Below, piece after piece: positions 1-9,546 of a stretch of DNA of 64,000 nucleotides; position 1 is the first letter of the stretch, and every line of letters begins with the position of its first letter. A program made the position numbers and the translations under genes. This stretch comes from Kaistella flava (ex Peng et al. 2021). Its GTDB lineage: Bacteria > Bacteroidota > Bacteroidia > Flavobacteriales > Weeksellaceae. The notes under the pieces were generated by a model, which did not search any database, was not told the origin of the DNA, and was given only the letters and a program-made list of their open reading frames with translations. The stretch is from assembly GCF_015191005.1 (NCBI RefSeq), contig NZ_CP040442.1, positions 2,666,001 through 2,730,000 of the forward strand, written 5' to 3'.

Positions 1-1
1 T

Positions 2-691
2 TATACTTATAGTGCAAAAAACCGGGAAGAATTCACTGGAAATGCTGAAGTTGCGACTCAACTTTCAAAGACCGAGTACATCTTTATTAAAAGTTATAAT
101 AAAAAAGAGAAGCGTGGTTCGGGCTTTTTCTACCAGAAATTTGATAAAGACAGAAAGTTGATTTATCAATTAAATGCTGCAGATTTCTATTGGGATAAGG
201 ATAAAAAGTTATTCTTAATGACTAATTATTTAGAAAAGTCATTCCTTAAAAATGACACCGAAAAATTAGCTCAAGGAAACACGATGTCTAAAAATTTCGG
301 TCAATCTCCGGAGGAACTTTTTCCTGATGTTTTATTAGGTCAAAATAAAACTACGCCTGAACTTATTAAATTCATCAACCGGGAAAAAGAAAAAGGAAAC
401 GCAAATCTCAATAACTATTTGAATGAGCTTTATCAGAGAACCTCAATGCCATTTTCGGTAATTATCTTGACGGTTTTAGGACTTGCTCTTTCATCTGAAA
501 AAAAACGGGGTGGTTTAGGAATGAACCTCGCAATTGGGATTTCACTGGCTTTTGTCTTTGTATTTTCATTTGAAGTTTTAAAGGTTGTTTCCGCCAATAA
601 AACAATATCACCACTTCTCGCAATGTGGATTCCTAACTTTATTTTTGGCCCACTTGCCTTGTATCTTTATTTTAAAAGAGCCAATCAATAA
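2..691 (+). CDS. LptF/LptG family permease, C-terminal part
   Basis: Partial gene: the reading frame is open from base 2, so the N-terminus lies outside the window. About 229 residues remain. They hold the end of the periplasmic beta-jellyroll-like region, followed by the last three membrane segments, with the family-typical stretch TSMPFSVIILTVLGLAL after a charged loop. The family forms the inner-membrane part of the LptB2FG transporter, which extracts lipopolysaccharide towards the outer membrane. LptF and LptG cannot be told apart from this fragment. It ends convergently with the ligase gene, overlapping it by 7 bp, with no terminator hairpin visible between them. Confidence 0.88.
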   Translation, partial: YTYSAKNREEFTGNAEVATQLSKTEYIFIKSYNKKEKRGSGFFYQKFDKDRKLIYQLNAADFYWDKDKKLFLMTNYLEKSFLKNDTEKLAQGNTMSKNFGQSPEELFPDVLLGQNKTTPELIKFINREKEKGNANLNNYLNELYQRTSMPFSVIILTVLGLALSSEKKRGGLGMNLAIGISLAFVFVFSFEVLKVVSANKTISPLLAMWIPNFIFGPLALYLYFKRANQ

Positions 692-1401
692 AGAAGCGCA
701 ATCTCTTTATGGAAGAATTTCTTTAATCCATCGTTTTCTAATTCAACCCAAAGAAATCCGTCTTCATCTACTTTTTTAATAATGCCATTTTGTCTTGATT
801 GACCGATTTGAAAAACAGAGATTAAATCCTTTCGGAACAACCGTTCATTCAACTTTTTCAATACCGATTCTTCAGAAGTTGGTTTCGTTAAATTTTCGAC
901 CAAATACTCATGTAATGATTCTGTCAAACTTTCAAGATCGAATCTAATTCCGGTTTGAGTAAGTAATGAGCCTGCTTTTGGGAGATGCTTGAAATTTTCT
1001 TCTAAAACATTTACCCCAATACCGATAAGGAAATACGATCTTCTTTTAATAATTTTCTTTTCAATTAAAATCCCAGAAACTTTTTTATTATTAATGATAA
1101 TATCATTTGGCCACTTAATTTGAGGCGTATGATTTGTCAGAATGGCAAGAAAATCAGTCAATACTTCAGCGGTATGAAAATTGAATAAATGATTGGGTAA
1201 TTTAATGAGTTCATCAGGGACTGCGACTGAATAAGCCAAGCTTAAATCGTTACCAGATTCCCAGGAATTTCCATACTGGCCTTTGCCTTTAGTTTGATTA
1301 AAAGTGCAAACAGCTTGCAGATCAAGAGTGTCATGAGATATAAATTTCTCAATCTCATCATGGGTTGAAGAACATTCTTTGAGATAGAACAAGCACATCA
1401 T
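685..1401 (-). CDS. birA: Biotin--[acetyl-CoA-carboxylase] ligase
   Basis: 238 residues. The biotin-binding loop is KGKGQYGNSW (residues 38-47), followed by KWPND (96-100) and GIGVN (127-131), the signature order of biotin protein ligases. The enzyme makes biotinyl-AMP and transfers biotin to the carboxyl carrier protein. No N-terminal helix-turn-helix is present, so this is the monofunctional type and not a BirA repressor. Two ATG codons stand in tandem at the start; the first was taken. The gene diverges from rsfS and runs convergently into the Lpt permease gene. Confidence 0.93.
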   Translation of the reverse strand: MMCLFYLKECSSTHDEIEKFISHDTLDLQAVCTFNQTKGKGQYGNSWESGNDLSLAYSVAVPDELIKLPNHLFNFHTAEVLTDFLAILTNHTPQIKWPNDIIINNKKVSGILIEKKIIKRRSYFLIGIGVNVLEENFKHLPKAGSLLTQTGIRFDLESLTESLHEYLVENLTKPTSEESVLKKLNERLFRKDLISVFQIGQSRQNGIIKKVDEDGFLWVELENDGLKKFFHKEIALLY

Positions 1402-1434
1402 TTATGAAAACTTTAAGAGTTAGATTTGGTAAAT

Positions 1435-1468
1435 TTGAGACTATTTAAATAAAAAAACAATAAATTTG
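1435..1468 (+). promoter_or_regulatory. Bacteroidota-type promoter for rsfS
   Basis: TTG at 1435-1437 and TAAATTTG at 1461-1468, spaced by 23 nt, match the TTG-N17-23-TAnnTTTG promoter of this phylum. The ATG of rsfS follows 20 nt downstream. It probably also drives ftsH. Confidence 0.6.
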
Positions 1469-1488
1469 CAGATTATACAAAATTTTTA

Positions 1489-1851
1489 ATGAACAAAATC
1501 ACAGAAAAGCAACTACTAATCGACAAAATTGTAGAGGCAATACAAGATACCAAGGGAGAAGACATCATGATCTTCGACTTATCGACCATCGAAAATTCGG
1601 CAGCGCAAACATTCGTAATCTGCACCGGAAACTCTAACACCCAAGTTTCGGCTATTTCCGGAAACATCCAAAAAAAGGTTAGAAATGATTTACAAGACCG
1701 TCCATGGCATGTGGAAGGGAGTGAAAACTCACTTTGGGTTCTGTTGGATTATGTATCCGTAGTGGTGCACGTTTTCCAGAGAGAAACCAGAGAATACTAT
1801 GATATTGAGGAGCTTTGGGGAGATGCAAAGATCACCAAAATCGAAAATTAA
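1489..1851 (+). CDS. rsfS: Ribosome silencing factor RsfS (Iojap/YbeB)
   Basis: 120 residues, the usual family length. The core holds the conserved run IENSAAQTFVICTGNSNTQV, a DRPWHVEG motif and DYVSVVVHVF near the end, all hallmarks of the Iojap/YbeB fold. RsfS binds ribosomal protein L14 and blocks joining of the 30S and 50S subunits when nutrients are short. It lies 49 nt upstream of ftsH in the same direction, the standard flavobacterial pairing, so co-transcription is likely. Confidence 0.95.
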   Translation: MNKITEKQLLIDKIVEAIQDTKGEDIMIFDLSTIENSAAQTFVICTGNSNTQVSAISGNIQKKVRNDLQDRPWHVEGSENSLWVLLDYVSVVVHVFQRETREYYDIEELWGDAKITKIEN

Positions 1852-1900
1852 TTACTGATAGTTGACGAGAACCATTTCGTCAAAATTTTTATAAAAAGAT

Positions 1901-3898
1901 ATGAATAACAATAAAGGATTTAACTGGTTTTTCCCAATTGCGATTGTGGCCATTTTACTCTTTTTCTTTTCGAATATGAATGGGGATTCCTCAGCGAATT
2001 CATTAGACGAAGAAGGGTTCTATGCCTTAATGGCAGAGGGTAAAGTTCAGAATGTACTGATTTATAAAGATACCGAAAAGGCAGATGTTTTTCTTACACC
2101 GGCTGCTAAAAAAGCATTAGATAGTAAGCAGGTTGCAAAAGAAAGAAGCCCTTTTTCAGCATTTGACTTTTCTCCAAAACCCGATTACACAATCAGTTTC
2201 GGAGACCTACAGCTTTTCTTGGAAAAATTCGATAAAATCAAACAGGATAACCCAGCCATCGTAACTAAAAAAGATTACGGAGTTGGTAAAAATCCAATGA
2301 CGGAGTTATTATTTACCGCGGTTTTCTGGATCGCAATCATGGCACTCTTCTATTTTGTGATTTTCCGCAAAATGATGGGCGGCGGTGGCGGCGGAGGCGG
2401 TGGCCAAATCTTCTCTATCGGTAAATCAAAAGCAAAACTGTTTGACGAAAAAGATAAAGTTCAAGTTTCATTTAAAGATGTTGCAGGACTGGAAGGTGCA
2501 AAAGAAGAAGTTCAGGAAGTGGTAGACTTTTTAAAGAACTCTGAAAAATACACCAAACTGGGAGGTAAAATTCCGAAAGGAGTATTATTAGTTGGTCCTC
2601 CGGGAACAGGTAAAACCCTTTTAGCAAAAGCAGTTGCAGGTGAGGCGAAAGTTCCTTTCTTCTCGCTGTCAGGTTCTGACTTTGTCGAAATGTTTGTAGG
2701 AGTTGGAGCTTCCCGAGTAAGAGACTTATTTGCTCAGGCGAAAGCGAAATCACCGGCGATTATTTTCATTGATGAAATTGATGCTATCGGTAGAGCCAGA
2801 GGAAAAGGAAACATGACGGGAGGAAATGATGAAAGAGAAAACACTCTGAATCAATTACTGACAGAAATGGATGGTTTTGGAACCGACACGAATGTGATCA
2901 TTATGGCGGCAACCAACAGAGCAGATATTTTAGATAAAGCCTTAATGAGAGCTGGTCGATTTGACCGTTCGATTTATGTTGACTTACCAGAGTTGCATGA
3001 AAGAAGAGAAATCTTCGATGTGCATTTGGCTAAAATTAAAATGGAACCGAATATTGATCGAGAATTCTTGGCAAAACAAACTCCAGGATTTAGTGGTGCA
3101 GATATCGCAAACCTTTGTAATGAGGCCGCTTTAATTGCAGCAAGAAATTCTCATGAATCGGTAACGAAACAAGATTTCTTAGATGCTGTTGATAGAATTA
3201 TCGGTGGTCTTGAAAAGAAAAATAAAGCAATTAAGCCTTCAGAAAAAAGAAGAGTTGCTTATCACGAAGCAGGACACGCAACTATTTCTTGGTTGGTAGA
3301 ACATGCAGCACCGTTATTAAAGGTGACTATCGTTCCGAGAGGACGTTCATTAGGTGCAGCGTGGTATCTTCCGGAAGAAAGACAGTTGACGACTACTGAG
3401 CAGATGTATGACGAGCTTTGTGCGACCTTAGGTGGTAGAGCTGCTGAGCAAACCATCTTCGGAAACATTTCAACTGGCGCGCTTTCAGATTTAGAAAGAG
3501 TAACCAAACAAGCGCAAGCAATGGTTACCATTTACGGACTAAACGATAAAATCGGTAATATATCTTACTACGACAGTACAGGACAATCTGAATATAGCTT
3601 TGGAAAACCGTATTCTGAGAATACTGCAAAAATGATTGACGAAGAAATTTCGAAAATTATTGAAACGCAATATGCCAGAGCTTTGCAGATTTTAGCTGAT
3701 AATAAAGATAAATTAGATGCACTTGCTGCGAAACTTTTAGAAAAAGAAGTCATCTTTAGAGAAGACTTGGAAGAAGTTTTCGGTGAAAGAGCTTGGGATC
3801 CTGAATTAACAGAACATCCTGTTTCTAATACTCATAAAGCGAAAACTCCGGTTGAAGATGCAGAAATCTTAGGACCCGAATCTAATTCACAACTTTAA
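1901..3898 (+). CDS. ftsH: ATP-dependent zinc metalloprotease FtsH
   Basis: 665 residues. Two membrane segments (about 8-25 and 136-156) flank a periplasmic domain. A run of nine glycines (160-168) leads into the AAA+ domain, with Walker A GPPGTGKT (232-239), Walker B IIFIDE (287-292) and the SRH region ending RAGRFDR. The M41 peptidase site is HEAGH (455-459). FtsH is a membrane-bound hexamer that degrades misassembled membrane proteins and short-lived regulators. The frame is intact through the glycine run, so the repeat is not a frameshift. A strong terminator follows at 3909. Confidence 0.98.
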   Translation: MNNNKGFNWFFPIAIVAILLFFFSNMNGDSSANSLDEEGFYALMAEGKVQNVLIYKDTEKADVFLTPAAKKALDSKQVAKERSPFSAFDFSPKPDYTISFGDLQLFLEKFDKIKQDNPAIVTKKDYGVGKNPMTELLFTAVFWIAIMALFYFVIFRKMMGGGGGGGGGQIFSIGKSKAKLFDEKDKVQVSFKDVAGLEGAKEEVQEVVDFLKNSEKYTKLGGKIPKGVLLVGPPGTGKTLLAKAVAGEAKVPFFSLSGSDFVEMFVGVGASRVRDLFAQAKAKSPAIIFIDEIDAIGRARGKGNMTGGNDERENTLNQLLTEMDGFGTDTNVIIMAATNRADILDKALMRAGRFDRSIYVDLPELHERREIFDVHLAKIKMEPNIDREFLAKQTPGFSGADIANLCNEAALIAARNSHESVTKQDFLDAVDRIIGGLEKKNKAIKPSEKRRVAYHEAGHATISWLVEHAAPLLKVTIVPRGRSLGAAWYLPEERQLTTTEQMYDELCATLGGRAAEQTIFGNISTGALSDLERVTKQAQAMVTIYGLNDKIGNISYYDSTGQSEYSFGKPYSENTAKMIDEEISKIIETQYARALQILADNKDKLDALAAKLLEKEVIFREDLEEVFGERAWDPELTEHPVSNTHKAKTPVEDAEILGPESNSQL

Positions 3899-3908
3899 TA
3901 AATTGAGT

Positions 3909-3946
3909 CCTGATTATTTATATTCATGTAAATAATCAGGATTTTT
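3909..3946 (+). terminator. Rho-independent terminator after ftsH
   Basis: Perfect 12-bp stem (CCTGATTATTTA at 3909-3920 with its complement at 3929-3940), 8-nt loop, then a T-run. It separates rsfS-ftsH from the LUD-cdsA-psd group. Confidence 0.85.
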
Positions 3947-3954
3947 GTATTTAA

Positions 3955-3986
3955 TTGATTAAGTAAACAAATATTTTCTATTTTTG
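3955..3986 (+). promoter_or_regulatory. Promoter for the LUD-cdsA-psd group
   Basis: TTG at 3955-3957 and TATTTTTG at 3979-3986 with 21 nt between them. It lies directly after the ftsH terminator and 26 nt before the TTG start of the LUD gene, as expected for a new transcription unit. Confidence 0.6.
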
Positions 3987-4012
3987 TAGAACAATCGCAT
4001 AATTAAAAGGAA

Positions 4013-4594
4013 TTGAGTCTATTTAAAAAATTGGTGGGGAAAATACTGAATCAGCCTGAAGAGGATGAAGAGCAGGATTTGGTGAAACTTGGAGATCAGT
4101 TGAAAAACGCTGACCTTGACTATAAGTTTGCCCAATTATTTACCCATTCCGGTGGATTTTTTAATTACTGTGCTGATGAAGCAGAAGCACTTCAGACTTT
4201 AAATCATATCCTGAAAATAGAAAATGTAAAATCTGTTTTCTGTTGGGATAATGATTTGAAAAATTTCCTTAATGTAGTTAATGTTCCTTATACTAGTGAA
4301 CTGGAGCTTTTTAATGATTGTGCATTTATCACTTGCGAATACTTAATCGCTTATGACGGCAGAATCATGCTTTCCCATAATAACATTTTGCATTATCACT
4401 CGTCCCGATTACCTGAAAAAGTAATCATCATGGCTAATGTCTCCCAAATTGTGAACAACCTGAATGATGCCATGAGCAAAATCAAGCGCAACGGAAATAT
4501 TAGAAATCTTACTTCTATCAGCGGAAGCAATTCTAAATTAGATACTCCAAATAAGGATAACACAAAACTTTTCTTACTTTTGCTCGAAGATTAA
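4013..4594 (+). CDS. LUD domain (LutC/YkgG-like) protein
   Basis: 193 residues beginning with TTG, preceded by an AAAAGGA purine stretch. The middle matches the LutC/YkgG (LUD) fold: an LLTHSGGFF-like segment, VKSVFCWDN, then CEYLIAYDGRIML and EKVIIMANVSQIV. In LutC the domain belongs to a lactate-oxidising complex, but no lutA or lutB is near. Its fixed place between ftsH and cdsA suggests another role in this phylum, which is unknown. It is followed by cdsA and psd on the same strand. Confidence 0.78.
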   Translation: MSLFKKLVGKILNQPEEDEEQDLVKLGDQLKNADLDYKFAQLFTHSGGFFNYCADEAEALQTLNHILKIENVKSVFCWDNDLKNFLNVVNVPYTSELELFNDCAFITCEYLIAYDGRIMLSHNNILHYHSSRLPEKVIIMANVSQIVNNLNDAMSKIKRNGNIRNLTSISGSNSKLDTPNKDNTKLFLLLLED

Positions 4595-4652
4595 TATCTT
4601 TTGATCAAGTAATCTGAAAGACAATCTTCTTAAAATATTTAATCATACAATT

Positions 4653-5528
4653 TTGGATAAAAATTTAGTTCTACGACTTTTCGGTGGTCTTTTATATGGT
4701 TTAGTCGTTGTTCTTTGCACCACTCCATTGGGCGCGCAATTCTTAAATAACATTTCACCTGATCTTGTACAGCAACAAAACCTTTATTACGGTTTAATTA
4801 CTTTTTTCCTTTTCATGGGAGCATGGGAATGTGTTAAAATGATGAAATTCGATCCTAAAAGCTGGGAAAAATGGCTTGTTTTTCCACTAATCGTTTTAGT
4901 ATTTTACCGATTTTCAAAAAGATATTTCAATCACGGTTTTTATTTCGATTTTAATTTATCCGAAATATTAGCACTTTCACTTATCGTAATTGCGGTAGTC
5001 ACTTTATTCCGCTTTTCTAAAGAACTCTATTACGACAACGGGAAACTTATTTTCACGGTCATCTATACAGCGCTTCCATTTGGATTTGCGTTGGGATTAC
5101 CAAAATTCTCAACTGAAGATCATACCTTTACTTTAGAAGTGTTTTTTCTGTTCGTATTGATTTGGAGTAGCGATTCATTCGCCTATTTCACAGGGAAATT
5201 TTTAGGTAAACATAAAATGGCTCCAAAGATTTCTCCTAAAAAAACTTGGGAAGGTTTTGCCGGTGGCGTTTTCTTCACCATTATTCTTGGCTATTTCATT
5301 GAACAATACTATCCCGACTTAAGAGGGAACTATATCATCGTTGGATTTTTAGTTTCCGTTTTCGGACCATTAGGAGATTTGGTAGAAAGTCAGTTAAAAA
5401 GAACTTTCGGTGTTAAAGATTCTGGAAATGTAATCCCAGGACACGGTGGTATTTTAGATCGGTTAGACAGTTTTATTATCTGTGTGCCTGTCGTATATTT
5501 GTACTTTATTTTAGAAAAATTTATATAA
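4653..5528 (+). CDS. cdsA: Phosphatidate cytidylyltransferase
   Basis: 291 residues, TTG start. It is polytopic with the CDP-alcohol-forming signature intact: SDSFAYFTGKFLGKHK (from 172), SPKKTWEG (194-201), and the C-terminal GDLVESQLKR...KDSG...PGHGGILDRLDS (241-273). It converts phosphatidic acid and CTP into CDP-diacylglycerol, the branch point for membrane phospholipids. Its stop codon is 1 nt from the ATG of psd, so the two are almost certainly translated from one mRNA. Confidence 0.95.
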   Translation: MDKNLVLRLFGGLLYGLVVVLCTTPLGAQFLNNISPDLVQQQNLYYGLITFFLFMGAWECVKMMKFDPKSWEKWLVFPLIVLVFYRFSKRYFNHGFYFDFNLSEILALSLIVIAVVTLFRFSKELYYDNGKLIFTVIYTALPFGFALGLPKFSTEDHTFTLEVFFLFVLIWSSDSFAYFTGKFLGKHKMAPKISPKKTWEGFAGGVFFTIILGYFIEQYYPDLRGNYIIVGFLVSVFGPLGDLVESQLKRTFGVKDSGNVIPGHGGILDRLDSFIICVPVVYLYFILEKFI

Positions 5529-5529
5529 C

Positions 5530-6183
5530 ATGAAACTACACAAAGAATCCAAAGGAACTATAATCGTAGCGAGTCTACTTTTTGCAGTTATTGGTTTAAT
5601 ATCAATTTATTTCTTAAAGATGTGGAGTTTGGCCATCATCATTCCTTTGCTGATTATTTATGGATTAGTATTTTGGTTTTTCCGTGTTCCACACAGAGAC
5701 ATCCTGGATCACAAAGAAAACGTAATTGCTCCAGTTGATGGAAAAGTGGTAATGATTAAAGAAGTTGAAGAAGATGAATTCATCAAAGGAAAAGCGATTC
5801 AGATCTCGATTTTTATGTCACCTTTGAATGTTCACATTTGCCGTTATCCAGTTTCAGGAAAGGTTATTTATAAAAAATACCATCCAGGAAAATACTTGGT
5901 TGCTTGGCATGAAAAATCTTCAACAGAAAACGAAAGAACAACACTTGCGATAGAAAGTTTAACCAACCATAAAGTAGTATTCCGCCAGATTGCTGGTTAT
6001 GTTGCAAGAAGAATTGTATTCTATTGTAATGAAGGTGATCACGCAAAAGCAGGTCACGAATTCGGTTTCATTAAGTTCGGTTCCCGAATGGATATCTTCT
6101 TACCTCTTGACACAGAAATCACTTGCAAAATCGGTGATAAAACAAAAGGAGGAATCGATGTAATCGCAAAAATGAAGGAATAA
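5530..6183 (+). CDS. psd: Phosphatidylserine decarboxylase proenzyme
   Basis: 217 residues. The short form has two N-terminal membrane segments (about 10-29 and 33-52). APVDGKV (68-74) and SPLNVHICRYP (97-107) are conserved, and the self-cleavage site is Gly184-Ser185 in FGSRMD; cleavage gives the pyruvoyl alpha subunit. It decarboxylates phosphatidylserine to phosphatidylethanolamine. It follows cdsA by 1 nt, so two steps of the same pathway are coupled. The phosphatidylserine synthase gene is not in this window. Confidence 0.94.
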   Translation: MKLHKESKGTIIVASLLFAVIGLISIYFLKMWSLAIIIPLLIIYGLVFWFFRVPHRDILDHKENVIAPVDGKVVMIKEVEEDEFIKGKAIQISIFMSPLNVHICRYPVSGKVIYKKYHPGKYLVAWHEKSSTENERTTLAIESLTNHKVVFRQIAGYVARRIVFYCNEGDHAKAGHEFGFIKFGSRMDIFLPLDTEITCKIGDKTKGGIDVIAKMKE

Positions 6184-6208
6184 TTCCTGCCAAAATTATA
6201 CAATCTAC

Positions 6209-6240
6209 AATCCCGGAATTTTTAAATTCGGGATTTTTTT
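6209..6240 (+). terminator. Terminator after psd
   Basis: AATCCCG-G-AATTT pairs with AAATTCGGGATT (one bulged G) and runs into a long T-tract. It closes the cdsA-psd unit. Confidence 0.8.
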
Positions 6241-6273
6241 TATATTTTTAAAGTCAATCACAAACTTTCGCTC

Positions 6274-6825
6274 ATGAAATCCTTTTTAATATTCTTGGTT
6301 GCTTTCACGCTAATTCTCAATTCTTGCAACAATCCTGAGCAGGAAAATCACCTGAAAGAGCGAGAAGCTGCACTTCAAATGAAAGAACAGGAATTCGCTG
6401 CGAAAGAACAGGATTATCAATCATTAAAAATGATGCGCGACAGTCTAGAACATATTCCTGCTGATACAATGAACGCAATAAAACTGCCCGAAAACATTTT
6501 AGGAAAATGGAATGGAAAAATGATTTGTACCGACTCTAATTGCTCGGAACATGTTATTGGTGATTTAAGAAACGATCTTTGGGAATTCACAGAAAATAAT
6601 TTAAAAATAACCAATAAAAGCGGTGGTGAAAAAATTTACACCGGAAAATATAATGGAACTGAATTAAAATTAACCTCAGAAAATAGTTCAGCATCAACAA
6701 CTCAATCTGTAATTACCTTACAACTTTCTGATCAAACTACAGGTAGAATAAAAGGCAGCCGTGAATTCACTGGCAATAACTGCACCTCGAAATTCTCCGT
6801 AGACTTAGAAAAAATCAAAAACTAA
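6274..6825 (+). CDS. Predicted lipoprotein with coiled-coil N-terminus
   Basis: 183 residues. A signal peptide ends in lipobox LNSC (Cys at residue 18). A charged heptad-like stretch rich in Glu, Lys and Gln (about 24-60) is probably a short coiled coil. The rest looks like a small beta domain that includes ILGKWNGKMIC, a Lipocalin/META-like pattern. I do not recognise a named family. Its stop is 3 nt before the antiporter ATG, so the two are likely co-transcribed. Confidence 0.7.
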   Translation: MKSFLIFLVAFTLILNSCNNPEQENHLKEREAALQMKEQEFAAKEQDYQSLKMMRDSLEHIPADTMNAIKLPENILGKWNGKMICTDSNCSEHVIGDLRNDLWEFTENNLKITNKSGGEKIYTGKYNGTELKLTSENSSASTTQSVITLQLSDQTTGRIKGSREFTGNNCTSKFSVDLEKIKN

Positions 6826-6828
6826 ATT

Positions 6829-8958
6829 ATGCTCACGCTCTTAAAAGTGTCTCAATTCGATCTTCCCTTAGAAGATCCAGTTCTTAAGTTTTTGGTGGTT
6901 TTAATTATCATTCTCTCTGCACCTCTTTTACTTAATAAAATTAAAGTTCCTCATTTGTTGGGATTAATTATCGCCGGTGCAGTTGTTGGACCGAACGGAT
7001 TTCATATTCTAACGCGAGACAGCAGCATCGTAGTAACAGGAACTACTGGTTTACTTTACATTATGTTTCTCGCTGGATTAGAAATTGATTTAGCCGAGTT
7101 TAAGAAAAACAAATACAAAAGTATGGGCTTTGGTGCTTATACGTTTGTAATTCCTTTTATAATTGGAATCGCTGCAGCACATTTTATACTACACTATAAC
7201 TGGCTGACTTCCTTCCTATTTGCCAGTATCTTTTCTTCTCACACGCTGATTTCTTATCCGTTGGTTAGCAAATTAGGAGTAGTGAAAAATCGTGCTGTAA
7301 ATGTCACCGTTGGCGGAACGGTGATTACCGATATTCTTGCGCTTTTGGTTTTAGCAATCGTGGTCGGAATGACGACGGGAGAAGTTAACGCAGCTTTCTG
7401 GACCAAACTTTCTGTGGGAATCATTATTTTCGCTGTAATTGTATTAGTTGGATTTCCAATTATTGCTAGATGGTTTTTCAAAAAAGTAAGTGATAAAATA
7501 TCGCAATACATCTTCGTATTGGTCATGATTTATTTAGCAGCACTTCTTGCAGAGTTATCCGGGATTGAAGCGATTATTGGCGCTTTTCTCGCGGGATTAG
7601 CTCTGAATAAATTAATTCCTCATTCTTCCTCATTAATGAATAGAGTTGAATTTGTTGGAAATGCGATCTTTATTCCGTTCTTTCTTATTAGTGTCGGAAT
7701 GTTGATTGACGTGACGGTTTTCTTTAAAGATTTTGAAACCATAAAAGTTGCTTTGTTAATGATTACCATTTCAATTGGCGGAAAATACTTAGCGTCCATC
7801 GCAACTCAGAAAACGTTCTCTTTTACCAAACCAGAAGGCGGGATTATTTTCGGCTTAAGCTCAGCCTCAGCAGCGGCTACATTAGCAACCGTAACCGTTG
7901 GTTATAATATTATTATCGGCGAAACAGATTTAGGCGAACCCATCAGATTATTGGATGAAAGCGTTCTAAATGGCAGTATTCTTTTGATTTTAATTTCTTG
8001 TACAATTTCTTCTTTTGTTACTCAGAAAAATGCGGAAGAACTGGTAAAAGCTGATAATGAAAATACCATTTCTGAAACGAATCCTGAAACTGAGAATATC
8101 TTATTAGCGGTAAATCACAGCAACACGATCGAGCCAATGACGAATCTCGCTTTGTTGATTAAATCTAAAAATACCACTGAAAATCTATTTGCTTTAAATA
8201 TCATTAATGAAGAAAAAAATGATTCTTCGAAAAAGAATGCAGAGACTTTATTAAATCAAGTTGTTGAAATTGGAGCCTCTGCTGATGTCAAAATAACGAA
8301 GGTAACTCGCTATGATACTGATGTTATTGACGGAATTAACAATGTAATTAAAGAATATTCGATTACTGATTTAATGATTGGCATTGATGAAGAAAAAGGA
8401 TTTTCACCAAGTTTTGTCTATAATTTATACAGCGGCTATTTAAATAATAATGCGGCCAATATTTTAGTTTATCATGCAATACAACCTGCTTCTACCGTTC
8501 AAAAATATTTAGTGATTTTTCCAGAAAACGCAGCAAAAGAACCACGCTTTTTCCATTCGTTATTAAAGGTTTGGAACCTTGCCCGAAATTCCGGTTCTAA
8601 AATAGAATTCTACGGAAACGATGCAACTATTGCCATGATCGAAAAGATCAGAAAGAAAGTAAACATCGATGCGAGTTTCATAATTTTTAATAACTGGAAT
8701 GAGTTGCCGAAACTCTTTAATAAAATGAAAGACAATGACGCTTTAATTTTATTCATGGCGCATCGTACAATGGTTTCTTATCAATCTGAAATGCATCATG
8801 TCCCGGATTATCTTAATCAACATTTCCGTGAGCGAAATTTCTTATTGCTTTTCCCAGCTCACGAAGATGAAATCGAATATCGAAAAGATACCCGAGATAT
8901 TGGTAATGCGAATGATTTCGTGGAAATTGGAAAAATTGTAGGGAAGTTATTTAAATAA
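6829..8958 (+). CDS. CPA2-family cation/proton antiporter with C-terminal Usp-like region
   Basis: 709 residues. Residues 1-400 carry about 12-13 membrane segments of the Na+/H+ exchanger fold, with VPHLLGLIIAGAVVGP near the start, FLAGLEIDLAEF, and a GIEAIIGAFLAGLALN segment. The C-terminal 300 residues are soluble and resemble two universal-stress-protein domains (ILLAVNHSNTIEPMTNLALL; DLMIGIDEEKGF), not the TrkA_N domain of KefB/KefC. It likely exchanges K+ or Na+ for H+ under cytoplasmic nucleotide control. The ion is not determinable from sequence. Confidence 0.88.
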   Translation: MLTLLKVSQFDLPLEDPVLKFLVVLIIILSAPLLLNKIKVPHLLGLIIAGAVVGPNGFHILTRDSSIVVTGTTGLLYIMFLAGLEIDLAEFKKNKYKSMGFGAYTFVIPFIIGIAAAHFILHYNWLTSFLFASIFSSHTLISYPLVSKLGVVKNRAVNVTVGGTVITDILALLVLAIVVGMTTGEVNAAFWTKLSVGIIIFAVIVLVGFPIIARWFFKKVSDKISQYIFVLVMIYLAALLAELSGIEAIIGAFLAGLALNKLIPHSSSLMNRVEFVGNAIFIPFFLISVGMLIDVTVFFKDFETIKVALLMITISIGGKYLASIATQKTFSFTKPEGGIIFGLSSASAAATLATVTVGYNIIIGETDLGEPIRLLDESVLNGSILLILISCTISSFVTQKNAEELVKADNENTISETNPETENILLAVNHSNTIEPMTNLALLIKSKNTTENLFALNIINEEKNDSSKKNAETLLNQVVEIGASADVKITKVTRYDTDVIDGINNVIKEYSITDLMIGIDEEKGFSPSFVYNLYSGYLNNNAANILVYHAIQPASTVQKYLVIFPENAAKEPRFFHSLLKVWNLARNSGSKIEFYGNDATIAMIEKIRKKVNIDASFIIFNNWNELPKLFNKMKDNDALILFMAHRTMVSYQSEMHHVPDYLNQHFRERNFLLLFPAHEDEIEYRKDTRDIGNANDFVEIGKIVGKLFK

Positions 8959-9014
8959 AGAAGAAGAATTACAAAATTAGAACAATGTTTTTCCAAGGTT
9001 CCGATTGAACACAT

Positions 9015-9257
9015 CTAATTCTTTTTAATCAAATAAAAATATTTTGAAGTCAGAATTAAAATATAAATTGCATTAATAACAATTAGCCAAATAGTTATAT
9101 TGAAATTAATCCAGATATATTTATGTAATAAATCTGCATTGTTTCTAATTTCATTTAAATATTCAAATCCTCTAATTAAATCTAATACGCACCAAAAATC
9201 TAAAATCAACAGTAATACTGTTAAAATCGCAAAAATGTATTTTTTAAAAACGTTCAC
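9015..9257 (-). CDS. Small two-helix membrane protein, unknown
   Basis: 80 residues with two hydrophobic segments (about 9-27 and 50-71) separated by a polar stretch that contains LIRGFEYLNEI. No recognised family. The stop-to-start gap to the upstream DUF3820 gene is 2 nt, which argues that it is real and co-transcribed. Its function cannot be inferred. Confidence 0.55.
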   Translation of the reverse strand: MNVFKKYIFAILTVLLLILDFWCVLDLIRGFEYLNEIRNNADLLHKYIWINFNITIWLIVINAIYILILTSKYFYLIKKN

Positions 9258-9259
9258 AA

Positions 9260-9523
9260 CTAAAACTTAAAAACCTTCTTCTTAGTCGGAGCTTGCGGAG
9301 CTTTGCCTCGTAACGGCGTAAGCAAATCCATTAATCCATTCATCTTGATTTCATAAATCGTAGAAAGTTGCATTCCTAATTTACCGGGCGGCATTCCCTG
9401 GCGCTGAAACCATTCTAAATAATTGATGGGTAAATCAACCAAAAGAGTGCCTTTGTATTTTCCAAAAGGCATTTCGGTTGAACAGATTTCTTGTAATATT
9501 TCGGGACGTAATTCGGGAATCAT
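9260..9523 (-). CDS. DUF3820 family protein
   Basis: 87 residues. It has the family core MPFGKYKGTLLVDLP followed by YLEWFQRQGMPPGKLG. DUF3820 proteins are small, cytoplasmic and functionally uncharacterised (some are labelled quorum-sensing-linked by homology only). It ends 2 nt before the small membrane protein gene and begins about 20 nt after the AI-2E family gene, so all three may form one minus-strand unit. Confidence 0.82.
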   Translation of the reverse strand: MIPELRPEILQEICSTEMPFGKYKGTLLVDLPINYLEWFQRQGMPPGKLGMQLSTIYEIKMNGLMDLLTPLRGKAPQAPTKKKVFKF

Positions 9524-9546
9524 AGCGCTAAATCTTTAAACAGTTT

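Noticed and set aside
2355..2402. Glycine run in ftsH as possible frameshift or phase-variable site
   Set aside because: The codons vary (GGC, GGT, GGA) and the frame continues into an intact AAA+ domain; such glycine linkers occur in relatives.
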